In this document: positions 1 to 7,998 of the stretch, piece by piece
Layout of the letters: each line of letters starts with the position of its first letter
Position numbering within the stretch: the first letter of the stretch is position 1
NCBI RefSeq assembly: GCF_040253615.1
Contig: NZ_JBEJGY010000004.1
Coordinates: 3,162,001 to 3,226,000 of the forward strand
From: Streptomyces sp. Edi4
GTDB lineage: Bacteria; Actinomycetota; Actinomycetes; Streptomycetales; Streptomycetaceae
Direction: 5' to 3'
Length of the DNA: 64,000 nucleotides
Translations under genes and position numbers: made by a program
Notes under the pieces: model-generated
The model's input: the letters and a program-made list of their open reading frames with translations, nothing else
What the model was told of the DNA's origin: nothing
Databases searched by the model: none

Positions 1-517
1 CGAGGCCGACCAGCGCGCCGAAGTCCTCAAGGAGGACCACGGGGAGTTCGGGTGCCTTGGCGCGGCGGATGAACTCCTTCCAGGAGAGCTGGCCCCTGGT
101 GACGTTCGACTCCTTGATCGCCGTACGGAAGGAGTAGCCCTCCGCGACGATGGCGAAGACGAGGACGCCGACGGGCCAGTACCAGGCCTCGATGGCGTGC
201 GGGTGCCTGATCTTCTCGTAGCCCTCGTACACGGCGAACATGCCGCCGACCGAGAACAGCACGATCGAGACGAGGAAGGCGTAGACGTAGCGCTCGCGCC
301 CGTAGCCGAAGGGGTGTTGGGGTGTCGCCTCACGTCGGGCCTTCTTGCCGCCGAGCAGCAGCAGGCCCTGGTTGCCGGAGTCGGCCAGCGAGTGGACGCT
401 CTCCGCGAGCATCGACGACGAACCGCTGAACAGGAACGCCACGAACTTCGCGGCCGCGATGGCGAGATTGGCGCTCAGCGCCGCCACGATGGCCTTGGTT
501 CCGCCTGACGCGCTCAT
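1..517 (-). CDS. Cation diffusion facilitator family transporter, C-terminus outside the window
   Basis: The translated N-terminal part begins MSASGGTKAIVAALSANLA and runs into membrane segments typical of the cation diffusion facilitator family, which exchanges divalent metal ions such as zinc for protons at the cytoplasmic membrane. The family signature SxSMLAESVHSLADSGNQ is visible in the first transmembrane region, with the Asp/His metal-site residues of helix II. A FGYGRERY segment follows, usual between helices II and III. The gene starts with ATG at 515-517 and runs off the left edge, so only about 172 residues are seen and the cytosolic C-terminal domain is missing. The 81 bases to manA hold no gene. 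Confidence 0.85.
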   Translation of the reverse strand, partial: MSASGGTKAIVAALSANLAIAAAKFVAFLFSGSSSMLAESVHSLADSGNQGLLLLGGKKARREATPQHPFGYGRERYVYAFLVSIVLFSVGGMFAVYEGYEKIRHPHAIEAWYWPVGVLVFAIVAEGYSFRTAIKESNVTRGQLSWKEFIRRAKAPELPVVLLEDFGALVGL

Positions 518-598
518 GGAGGTGCCGTCTTCCCTTCGTCGGTTGCCATCGGCGGGGACCCGGCCCGTGCCCGGACCCCGCGGCGGCACATTGTCGCA

Positions 599-1765
599 TC
601 AGGCGACGACGGTGGCGCGGAACACCGTTCCCGTACCGGACAGTTCGGCCATTTCCCCCGCCGGTACGAAGACGGAGGTGCCCGGAGTCAGGGTCAGTCC
701 GCCGACCGCGGGGCTGCCCGCCGTGCACAGGAGGATCTGCGGCGTCGGCGCCGTCAGGTCGGTGGGGGCCGCGCCCTCGGCCCGTACGAAACGGGACAGG
801 CGGAACTCGTCGATCGGGGTCTCGTACAGCTCCTCCCCCGTCACCGACGCCTCGGGGCGCAGCACACCGGGGTCGGTCGGCTCGAAGCGTACGACCCTGA
901 GCAGTTCGGGGACGTCGACGTGCTTGGGGGTCAGGCCGCAGCGCAGGACGTTGTCGGAGGTGGCCATGATCTCCACGCCCAGGCCGCCGAGATAGGCGTG
1001 CGGCACGCCCGCGCCGAGGAACAGCGCCTCGCCGGGCTGGAGTTGGACGTGGTTGAGGAACATGCCCGCGAGGACGCCGGGGTCGCCGGGGTAGTGGTGC
1101 GCGAGCGAGGCGTACGCGCTGTACTGCGCGCCCCCCAGGCGGGCGCAGGCGGCGGCCGTCTCGGTGACCGTCGCCGCCATCTCCTCGCGGTCGGCGCCCA
1201 GCACGGCGGTGAGGACTTCGCGCAGGGCCGCCTCGACGGGGTGGGCGCGCAGCAGATCGACGTACGGTTTGAGGGAGTCGACCTCCAGCGCCTCCAGCGT
1301 GCGCGCGGCCTCCTCGGGGGCGCGGAAGCCGCACAGCCCCTCGAACGGCGTGAGCGCGCAGATCAGTTCGGGCTTGTGGTTGGCGTCCTTGTAGTTGCGG
1401 TGCGGCGCGTCGAGCGGGATCCCGGCCCGCTCCTCGGCCTCGTACCCCTCCTTCGCCCGGGCGATGTCGGGGTGGACCTGGAGCGAGAGGGGGGCGTCGG
1501 CGGCGAGCAGCTTGAGCAGGAAGGGCAGGCGCGGCCCGAACCGGGCCACCGCGGCGCGGCCGAGTTCGGCCGCCGGGTCCGCCGCGATCAGGTCCGACAA
1601 CGATGTCAGACCGGCGCCCCGGTCGAGGCGTGAAGGGGCCATGGGGTGGGCGCCCATCCACATCTCGGCCTGGGGCTCGTCGGTGGGGGCGGCGCCCATC
1701 AGCTCCGGAATGAGGGTGGTGGAGCCCCAGGCATAGGGACGGATGGTGTTGGTGAGACGGTCCAT
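599..1765 (-). CDS. manA: Mannose-6-phosphate isomerase, class I
   Basis: This cytoplasmic zinc enzyme interconverts mannose 6-phosphate and fructose 6-phosphate, feeding GDP-mannose synthesis. The 388-residue product starts MDRLTNTIRPYAWGS and shows the type I signatures: the PLSLQVHPD zinc-site motif near residue 90, a HKPE motif near 125, and FLGAGVPHAY in the cupin core. The ATG at 1763-1765 is chosen because the family begins exactly here, although the frame stays open upstream through the next gene. It is followed by the SIS protein, Trm112-like protein and manB on the same strand. This is the usual mannose-activation order in actinobacteria. Confidence 0.95.
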   Translation of the reverse strand: MDRLTNTIRPYAWGSTTLIPELMGAAPTDEPQAEMWMGAHPMAPSRLDRGAGLTSLSDLIAADPAAELGRAAVARFGPRLPFLLKLLAADAPLSLQVHPDIARAKEGYEAEERAGIPLDAPHRNYKDANHKPELICALTPFEGLCGFRAPEEAARTLEALEVDSLKPYVDLLRAHPVEAALREVLTAVLGADREEMAATVTETAAACARLGGAQYSAYASLAHHYPGDPGVLAGMFLNHVQLQPGEALFLGAGVPHAYLGGLGVEIMATSDNVLRCGLTPKHVDVPELLRVVRFEPTDPGVLRPEASVTGEELYETPIDEFRLSRFVRAEGAAPTDLTAPTPQILLCTAGSPAVGGLTLTPGTSVFVPAGEMAELSGTGTVFRATVVA

Positions 1766-1824
1766 GAGTCCTGTGTTCTCTTTCGGCTGCCGGGCGCGGG
1801 CTCCGGCCGGGTGTGCGGGCGGGG

Positions 1825-2952
1825 TCAGGCGGACGCGATCGTCAGGTACACGGTGGCGAAGTCGGCGATGGCGAGGAGTTCGGCGAGGCATTCGAGCTCG
1901 CTGCCCTCCTCGGGCTCGAGTTCGCTGACCGGGGCGTCGTGGCTCAGTGCCAGTTCGCGGGCGGCGGGCAGGGCCGAGAGACCGCCGGCGGGCCGGTCGC
2001 GCAGCAGGACGACCCGGGCGTGCAGCCGCTCCGGCTCCTCGACGCGGTCGCGGAAGAAGTCGTCGGGGTCGGCGCCGGCCGCGAGCGAGCCCGCGAGCAG
2101 CACGCCGTGGACGGGCAGCGCCTCGGGGAGCGCGGCGGCGAGCGCGGGGTGGCCAGACAGTTCGCTGAGCACAGCCGCGAACCGGCGCCCCGCCGGTGCC
2201 GCGCCCACGCCTTCGGTCCAGATCAGCGGCAGCGATTCGGCGAGCTCGGAGGCCAGGGTCTTGGCCGGGTTGCTGTAGGTCGCGATGGCGGGGCCGCAGC
2301 GCTCGGCCGTGCGGTCCAGGCGTACGGCGATCTTCTCGATGGTCTCCGGGGACGCGCTGAGCAGGCCGACCCGGTCGAGCAGCGCGAGCAGGGGGGTGAA
2401 CAGGGACCACAGGGCGCCCGGGCTCGCGGCGGACATCTCCGCCCCGTCGGGTTCGAAGGGGCCCGCGGCCAGCGGGACGACGAGGCCGTGCACCCCGTCC
2501 ACGGCTTCCGCGAGCGGGGAGCGCTGGGGGGCGACCGCGACGACGTTGCAGCCCCTGCGGTAGGCCTGCTCGGCCAGGAGGGCGAGGCCGGGCTCGGAGC
2601 CGTCCGTGGTGGTGATGAGCAGCAGGTCGACGGAGCCCGCCCAGCCCGGCAGCGTCCAGCGCAGGGCGCCGGCGGCGGGGGCGACGCCGGTGGATTCCAG
2701 GCGGGTGACCGGCGCGAACGCGCCCGCGAGCGCCGTGATCAGGTCGGCGACGCCGGCCGCCGCGGTGCCGGGGCCCGCGATCAGCACGGAGCGCGGCCGG
2801 CCCTCGGGCTTCAGCTCGGCGATGCCGGCCTCCACCGCGTGCCGGGCCGCGGTACGGACGCGTGCGCCCGCCTCCGCCGCGCCGCGCAGCAGCCCTCGGT
2901 GATCGGCCCGGGCGAGGGCTTCCGGTGCGTCGAGCAGCGACTCGTCGAGCAT
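1825..2952 (-). CDS. SIS-domain protein of the mannose cluster, phosphosugar isomerase-like
   Basis: The 375-residue protein resembles the bifunctional phosphoglucose/phosphomannose isomerase family, with an N-terminal sugar-isomerase (SIS) fold and a C-terminal isomerase-like half. A glycine-rich segment VLIAGPGTAAAG lies near residue 53, and SVDLLLITTTDGSEPG fits the phosphate-binding loop of a SIS domain. The Ser/Thr pattern is looser than in confirmed isomerases, so activity is uncertain. It starts with ATG at 2950-2952 and ends 59 bases before manA. Actinobacterial genomes keep such a gene between manA and manB, so a role in mannose phosphate metabolism is likely, but the substrate is not known. 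Confidence 0.8.
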   Translation of the reverse strand: MLDESLLDAPEALARADHRGLLRGAAEAGARVRTAARHAVEAGIAELKPEGRPRSVLIAGPGTAAAGVADLITALAGAFAPVTRLESTGVAPAAGALRWTLPGWAGSVDLLLITTTDGSEPGLALLAEQAYRRGCNVVAVAPQRSPLAEAVDGVHGLVVPLAAGPFEPDGAEMSAASPGALWSLFTPLLALLDRVGLLSASPETIEKIAVRLDRTAERCGPAIATYSNPAKTLASELAESLPLIWTEGVGAAPAGRRFAAVLSELSGHPALAAALPEALPVHGVLLAGSLAAGADPDDFFRDRVEEPERLHARVVLLRDRPAGGLSALPAARELALSHDAPVSELEPEEGSELECLAELLAIADFATVYLTIASA

Positions 2953-3032
2953 GGGGTCGGCCTCCGGCTGTACTGGGCGGGTTACCGGGACGGGTTACCT
3001 GGTCTGGGCGCGCGCTGGGTGCCCGTGGCGCG

Positions 3033-3215
3033 TCACGCGGGTCGGCGGGCCTCGTCGACCAGGAGGACCGGGATGCCGTCGCGCACCGGGTAGGCCAGTC
3101 CGCACTCCTTGCCGGTGCAGGTCAGCTCGGGCTCGTCCGCCGAGGTCGCGTCGCTGAGCGGGGCGTGGCACGCCGGGCAGGCGAGGATCTGGAGGAGGCC
3201 GGCTTCGAGCGGCAT
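3033..3215 (-). CDS. Trm112-family small zinc-ribbon protein
   Basis: This 60-residue protein (MPLEAGLLQILACPACH...) has the Trm112/YcaR layout: CPAC near the N-terminus (C13, C16), a second pair at C33 and C38, and the conserved YPVRDGIPVLL strand near the C-terminus. Trm112 proteins activate methyltransferases in eukaryotes and archaea. The bacterial homologues are small and mostly of unknown role. The ATG at 3213-3215 is preferred over an upstream in-frame start because a GAAGGGAA ribosome site lies before it and the upstream residues are a low-complexity RTRTRT stretch. It sits between manB and the SIS gene on the same strand. Confidence 0.88.
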   Translation of the reverse strand: MPLEAGLLQILACPACHAPLSDATSADEPELTCTGKECGLAYPVRDGIPVLLVDEARRPA

Positions 3216-3263
3216 GAGATTCCCTTCGGCGTGCTGTGTCCTGGTGCGCGTACGGGTGCGCAC

Positions 3264-3681
3264 CAGGGGGGCCTGATCAGCCTACCGCCGGGGTGAGCGG
3301 GCTGCGTGCCCGCCGAGCAAGCCGGTGCGGGAGCGCGGGGGTTGCACCGACGCCCTGGCCGGGCGGGGTGGGCGGCGGGGGCGCGCCCTGCGCTCTGAAA
3401 GCGGGCGAGTGGGGCGCGTTGACCCGGGGCGCGAACGGCCCGGGCCGCAACGGTCCAGGCCGCACAGCGCACGGGCCGGACGGGGTGGGTGACGGGGGGC
3501 GCGCCCTGCGCTCTGAACGCGGCGAGCGGGGCGCGTTGACCCGGGGCGCGAACGGCCCGGGCCCATTCGCGGCCCGGGGCGCACCCCGCCCAGTCACGGC
3601 GGCGTGATGGCCCGGCACGGCGGACCGGCTCGACGGCCCAGCGCGACGCCCCGGCGCCACCTCGGCGCCGCGCCTCGCTCC
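3264..3681. repeat. Non-coding gap with an imperfect direct repeat
   Basis: This 418-base stretch between the Trm112-like gene and manB has no convincing gene. It holds two near-identical copies of about 65 bases, at 3381-3446 and 3499-3563. Both begin GCGCGCCCTGCGCTCTGAA and end GCGAACGGCCCGGGCC. The ORFs through it, on both strands, owe their low-complexity Pro/Arg/Gly composition to the repeat. Short G/C-rich repeats are common between co-oriented genes in Streptomyces. No terminator with a clear stem and U-run is seen. Confidence 0.7.
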
Positions 3682-5043
3682 TCAGCCGCGTACCAGCGTC
3701 AGAACCTCGTCGCGGACCTTCGCCATCGTCGCTTCGTCACGGGCCTCGACGTTCAGGCGCAGCAGGGGCTCGGTGTTGGAGGCGCGCAGGTTGAACCACC
3801 AGTCCTGGGCGGTGACGGTCAGGCCGTCGAGCTCGTCCAGGGTGAGGCCGTCCTGGTCCGCGTACGCGTCGCGGACCGCCGCCGCCCGGGCCGACTGGTC
3901 GTCCACCGTGGAGTTGATCTCGCCGGAGCCCACGTAACGGTCGTACTGCGCGACGAGCGCGGACAGGGGGCCCTCCTGGCCGCCCAGCGCCGCCAGGACG
4001 TGGAGCGCGGCCAGCATGCCGGTGTCCGCGTTCCAGAAGTCGGCGAAGTAGTAGTGCGCGGAGTGCTCACCGCCGAAGATCGCCCCGGTGGCCGCCATCT
4101 CCTGCTTGATGAAGGAGTGGCCGACCCGGGTGCGTACGGGCGTGCCGCCGTTCTCGCGGACCACCTCGGGCACGGACCAGGACGTGATGAGGTTGTGGAT
4201 CACGGTGCCGCCGGGGTGGCGGGCCAGCTCGCGGGCCGCGACCAGCGCAGTGATCGCGGACGGCGAGACCGGCTCACCGCGCTCGTCCACGACGAAGCAG
4301 CGGTCGGCGTCGCCGTCGAAGGCGAGACCCAGGTCCGCGCCCTCGGCGATGACGCGGGCCTGGAGGTCCACGATGTTGGCCGGGTCGAGCGGGTTGGCCT
4401 CGTGGTTGGGGAAGGTGCCGTCGAGCTCGAAGTACATCGGGACCAGGTCGAGGGGCAGGCCGTCGAACACGGTGGGCACGGTGTGCCCGCCCATGCCGTT
4501 GCCCGCGTCGACCACGACCTTCAGGGGGCGGATGGCGGAGAGGTCGACCAGGGCCAGGAGATGGGCCGCGTAGTCGGTCAACGTGTCGCGCTCGACGATC
4601 GTGCCCGCCTTCGCGGCCGGGGCCGGCGCGCCCTGCCGCGACCACTGCTCGACCAGCGCGCGGATCTCGGCGAGGCCGGTGTCCTGGCCGACCGGCGCCG
4701 CGCCCTTGCGGCACATCTTGATGCCGTTGTACTTGGCCGGGTTGTGCGAGGCGGTGAACATGGCGCCCGGCAGGTCGAGGGCGCCGGACGCGTAGTAGAG
4801 CTGGTCGGTGGAGCACAGTCCGATGAGGGTGACGTCCGCTCCGAGCGTTGCCGCGCCGCGCGCGAAAGCCGCGGAGAGACCGGGCGAGGAGGGTCGCATG
4901 TCGTGGCCGACGACGATGGCGTCGGCCCGCGTCACGGTGACGAAGGCGGCGCCGAACAGCTCGGCGAGGGCCTCGTCCCACTGATCCGGCACCACTCCGC
5001 GGACGTCGTACGCCTTCACGATCTGCGACAGATCAGCAGCCAC
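3682..5043 (-). CDS. manB: Phosphomannomutase/phosphoglucomutase
   Basis: This alpha-D-phosphohexomutase converts mannose 6-phosphate to mannose 1-phosphate in the cytosol. The 453-residue product carries the four family signatures in order: the phosphoserine loop TASHNPAKYNG (Ser99), the magnesium site FDGDADRCF, the sugar-binding GGEHSAHYYF, and the phosphate-binding RASNTEPLLRLNVEA near the end. The GTG at 5041-5043 is chosen because AAGGAAGG lies 7 bases before it and the conserved sequence DLSQIVKAYDVRG starts there. The longer frame upstream is not family-like. With manA and the downstream nucleotidyltransferase it completes a route to GDP-mannose. Confidence 0.95.
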   Translation of the reverse strand: MAADLSQIVKAYDVRGVVPDQWDEALAELFGAAFVTVTRADAIVVGHDMRPSSPGLSAAFARGAATLGADVTLIGLCSTDQLYYASGALDLPGAMFTASHNPAKYNGIKMCRKGAAPVGQDTGLAEIRALVEQWSRQGAPAPAAKAGTIVERDTLTDYAAHLLALVDLSAIRPLKVVVDAGNGMGGHTVPTVFDGLPLDLVPMYFELDGTFPNHEANPLDPANIVDLQARVIAEGADLGLAFDGDADRCFVVDERGEPVSPSAITALVAARELARHPGGTVIHNLITSWSVPEVVRENGGTPVRTRVGHSFIKQEMAATGAIFGGEHSAHYYFADFWNADTGMLAALHVLAALGGQEGPLSALVAQYDRYVGSGEINSTVDDQSARAAAVRDAYADQDGLTLDELDGLTVTAQDWWFNLRASNTEPLLRLNVEARDEATMAKVRDEVLTLVRG

Positions 5044-5210
5044 GACCCAACCTTCCTTGACGGCGTCGCCGATGCCCTTGGCGGGCGCCGGCCGGGCTCC
5101 CAAACTACCCGCCGCCGCGGGGACACAGGACATGGCGCGGGCGGCCGGGCGCATGACCGCGCCAACTCGGCCGAATAGGCGGTGGGGTTGAGGGCGCGCT
5201 GCGGTCGCCC

Positions 5211-5630
5211 TCAGGATTCGGGTGAGCGCAGCACGCGCAGATGACCTCGGCGGCCGACTTCCACCGGGTCCGCGGCGCGCGCTCCACCGGCCTCGGCGGC
5301 GCGCTCCTGGGGACGCGCGGCCTCCCGTACGGCATTGGCAAGCGCTTCCAGGTCATCGCCGCTGGGGCGGGCCGGAGCGGAGCCGTCCGTCAGGCGCACG
5401 ACCTCCCAGCCACGGGGCGCGGTCAGGCGCTCGCCGTGCTCGGCGCACAGGTCGTAGCAGTGGGGCTCGGCATAGGTGGCGAGCGGACCGAGGACTGCGG
5501 TCGAGTCCGCGTAGACGTACGTCAGCGTCGCGACGGCAGGGCGACCGCACGCGGTGCGCGAACAGCGACGTACAGGGCTCACGACGTTGGACGGTACCGC
5601 ACTCTTGACCGGGCCGCGACGACTCTCCAC
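5211..5630 (-). CDS. DUF3499 family protein
   Basis: This 139-residue actinobacterial protein of unknown function starts MESRRGPVKSAVPSNVVSP (GTG start) and continues RRCSRTACGRPAVATLTYVY. It contains paired cysteines (RCSRTACG; YDLCAEHG) that could bind a metal ion, and an alanine/glutamate-rich C-terminal tail. The GTG at 5628-5630 is preceded by GGAG at a good distance. The longer frame to 5717 looks non-coding. It lies upstream of manB on the same strand and diverges from the zincin-like gene, an arrangement also known next to manB in mycobacteria. No biochemical role can be assigned. Confidence 0.85.
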   Translation of the reverse strand: MESRRGPVKSAVPSNVVSPVRRCSRTACGRPAVATLTYVYADSTAVLGPLATYAEPHCYDLCAEHGERLTAPRGWEVVRLTDGSAPARPSGDDLEALANAVREAARPQERAAEAGGARAADPVEVGRRGHLRVLRSPES

Positions 5631-5902
5631 CAGCTCACTCCACCGTGTCGCGGTGTGAGCTCGGGCACACGCCCCCTTGGAGCAACTGCGCTGACCTGCG
5701 CGGGAACAGCGGACCACGGGCGGCTACCGCCCTTCTGGCGCCCGCCACTTGGGAACGATTCGGTCAAAAGGCACGCAATCCCGGGTCCGGACAGCCGGGC
5801 AACCGCTCTCACTCGTGGCCGAAATGGTCATCGGGCGACATGCGGCCGCGCGCGCCGTTGCCGCGATCGCCATCCGTCCCGGAGGGCTACGCTGCGTCAG
5901 TG

Positions 5903-6382
5903 ATGGACAGCTCCCACTCAGCCGAAGGTACTGGCTCCCGCTCGGGGCCCCGGCGCCGCGACCGGCACGGCCGCGGCATGCGCGGGCCCGTGGCGCCGCC
6001 CCAGGTGCCGCTCTCGGCCAGCAGGGCGGAGACCTTCCGCGATCTCGTGCTGGACTCGGTGGAACGCCTGGAGCGGCGCTGGCCGCAGCTCCAGGAGGTG
6101 GAGTTCCTGGTGGCCGACGTGCCGTTCAAGGAGTCACCCGGCACGGTGAACGACGAGGTGGACGGGTCGTCCTGGAGTGACGAGGCCGTGCCGCTCGGCC
6201 GTGCGGTCGCGGCGGGCAAGGACCGCCCGGCCCGGATCCTGGTCTACCGCAGGCCGGTCGAGATCCGCACCAAGAACCGGGACGAGCGCGCCCTGCTCGT
6301 GCACGAGGTCGTGGTCGAGCAGGTCGCCGAACTCCTAGGCCTGGCGCCGGAGTCGGTCGACCCCCGGTACGGACAGGACTGA
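5903..6382 (+). CDS. Zincin-like metallopeptidase-family protein, metal motif degenerate
   Basis: This 159-residue protein fits the small zincin-like family (DUF1025) found in actinobacteria. The core runs from VEEVEFLVADVP-like sequence to the final LLGL segment. Where active members have HExxH, this one reads VVVEQVAELLGL, with Glu-Gln in place of His-Glu and Glu for the second His, so the zinc site is probably lost. The ATG at 5903-5905 is the family-like start; a GTG directly before it at 5900 is an alternative. No strong ribosome site is placed correctly for either. It diverges from DUF3499, and 272 bases separate the two starts and must hold both promoters. Confidence 0.8.
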   Translation: MDSSHSAEGTGSRSGPRRRDRHGRGMRGPVAPPQVPLSASRAETFRDLVLDSVERLERRWPQLQEVEFLVADVPFKESPGTVNDEVDGSSWSDEAVPLGRAVAAGKDRPARILVYRRPVEIRTKNRDERALLVHEVVVEQVAELLGLAPESVDPRYGQD

Positions 6383-6398
6383 CCCCGCCCGCGTCCCG

Positions 6399-6466
6399 TC
6401 ATTTCTCCAGGACGGTGAAATCCTGCGCCGCGTCACTTCTCCAGGACCGTCAGGTCCTGCGCCGCG
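6399..6466. repeat. 34-bp tandem duplication of a gene's 3' end
   Basis: Two abutting 34-base units, 6399-6432 and 6433-6466, differ at only a few positions. The right unit is the last codons and stop of the DUF5719 gene (C-terminal ...DLTVLEK, stop). The left unit lies just beyond the stop and repeats the same end (DFTVLEK, stop) in a shifted frame, because 34 is not a multiple of three. It looks like a recent local duplication that left the original stop intact. Confidence 0.9.
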
Positions 6467-7998
6467 GCCGGGACCGCGACCGTGCCCTTGTCGTCCGCCA
6501 GCGTCTGCACCGTGAACATCGGGACGCCGTCCTGGGTGACGGCCAGCGTGCGCGAGGCGTAGACCGCGCCGCCGTTGGGGTCGGGCTCAACGGTCAGGGC
6601 GTAGGAGCCCTTGAGGCCCGAGGGGGCCGGCGGATCGACGGCGAGCGTGGTGCCCGCCTTCACGGTGTACGTCTTGGACTGCGGGTCGCCGCCCTCGGTG
6701 CCCGGGGACGAGGTGACCTTCACGGTGGCGTCCTTGGTGCCCGGCGCCGTCAGGGCGAGGGTGGCCGCCTTGTCGCGGTTGTCGGTGACCGTCGCGCGGG
6801 CGCCGACCGGTGAGGCCGCCGGGATGAAGGCGATCTCCTGCTTGTCTCCGGTGCCGCGCACCACGCGCAGCGCCGCGACGACCGGAGTGCCGTCGTCCGC
6901 ATCCGGGGTGAGCAGAAGGGAACCCGGCTCGCCCCGTGTGACGTTCTTCAAATCAAAGGACGCCGTCATCCCCGCCTTCACGTGCACGGAGTCCAGCCCC
7001 GCCGGGGTGAAGCTGCCTCCCTTGCTCGCCAGCTTCACCTTGAGGTCCGCGTCGTCCGAGCCCTTGGCGTACACGACAAGGCGTACGTCGGTGGCGTCGC
7101 CCGGGATGCCCGGAAACACCTGGGAGGGCGCCGCGTCCGCCGACGCGGGCAGCCAGTCCGCGCCCGCCTTCGCGTCGGTGGCCTGGACCGCCGCGCCGAT
7201 CCGCCCCGCCCGGGTGGTGACATGCACCGTCAGATCGTCGGCCACCGTGCCGGTCAGAGTGGAGAGGAGAACGGCAACGCTCGACTTGGCGGGGATCGTG
7301 ATGCCCTCGCCGGTGTCGGCCTTGAGGGGACCGTCCGCGCCGAAGAGGTCGATGTCGGCGACGGCCGCGGTGTCGTCGGGGTTGGTCAGATGGACGTAGT
7401 CCTGACGGTCCTTGGCCGTGGACGCGCCGGGGAACCAGAAGTCGGCGTCCGGCGTGGTGCAGCCGGTGCCGAGCAGCGCGCGGCCGACGCCGCCGGTGAT
7501 CTGGGTGGTCTGCTGGGCCGTCCAGCCCGGGGCCAGCAGGCCGTCGGCCGAGCCGGCGAGCGCGGGCGCGTCCGAGCCGTTGGCGGTCGCGGTGACCGGC
7601 TTGCCCGGCTCCTTCAGGGTGAGGACGGGCTGGCCGGAGGGGGTCTTGCCGGTCGCCTTCGTGCCCTTGGCGTCCTTGGCGTCCTTGCCCGTGGTGGCGG
7701 GCGCGGAGGCGCCGGCGTCGGGGGACGACGGCACCGCCGCGGACAGCGCCGCCGTGCCCGGCTTGCTCTGCGACGCGCCCTGGGCCGCGCCCTTGGGTGT
7801 GAACGCGGTGTACGTCGTCTGGGCGAGGTCGGAGTTGCTGGGCGCCGGGCACAGCAGGCTCGTCCGCTCGACGGGCAGCCGTAGCGGGTTCTTGGGGCCG
7901 GTGTCCGCCGGGCCGCCCGGCGCGGTGAGCGAGGCGAATCCGGTCAGCGCGACGAGCGCGACGGCCCCCGACGCGAGGGAGAGGGTGGTGCGCTTCAC
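6433..7998 (-). CDS. DUF5719 family exported protein
   Basis: The 521-residue product starts MKRTTLSLASGAVALVALT, a signal peptide or single N-terminal anchor, so most of the protein lies outside the membrane. The rest is beta-rich with many Gly, Thr and Asp residues and matches the DUF5719 family found in Streptomyces next to the large glycosyltransferase gene. The GTG start at 7996-7998 overlaps the stop of the glycosyltransferase gene by four bases (GTGA), which implies translational coupling and a shared role at the envelope. The family has no known activity. Confidence 0.85.
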   Translation of the reverse strand: MKRTTLSLASGAVALVALTGFASLTAPGGPADTGPKNPLRLPVERTSLLCPAPSNSDLAQTTYTAFTPKGAAQGASQSKPGTAALSAAVPSSPDAGASAPATTGKDAKDAKGTKATGKTPSGQPVLTLKEPGKPVTATANGSDAPALAGSADGLLAPGWTAQQTTQITGGVGRALLGTGCTTPDADFWFPGASTAKDRQDYVHLTNPDDTAAVADIDLFGADGPLKADTGEGITIPAKSSVAVLLSTLTGTVADDLTVHVTTRAGRIGAAVQATDAKAGADWLPASADAAPSQVFPGIPGDATDVRLVVYAKGSDDADLKVKLASKGGSFTPAGLDSVHVKAGMTASFDLKNVTRGEPGSLLLTPDADDGTPVVAALRVVRGTGDKQEIAFIPAASPVGARATVTDNRDKAATLALTAPGTKDATVKVTSSPGTEGGDPQSKTYTVKAGTTLAVDPPAPSGLKGSYALTVEPDPNGGAVYASRTLAVTQDGVPMFTVQTLADDKGTVAVPAAAQDLTVLEK

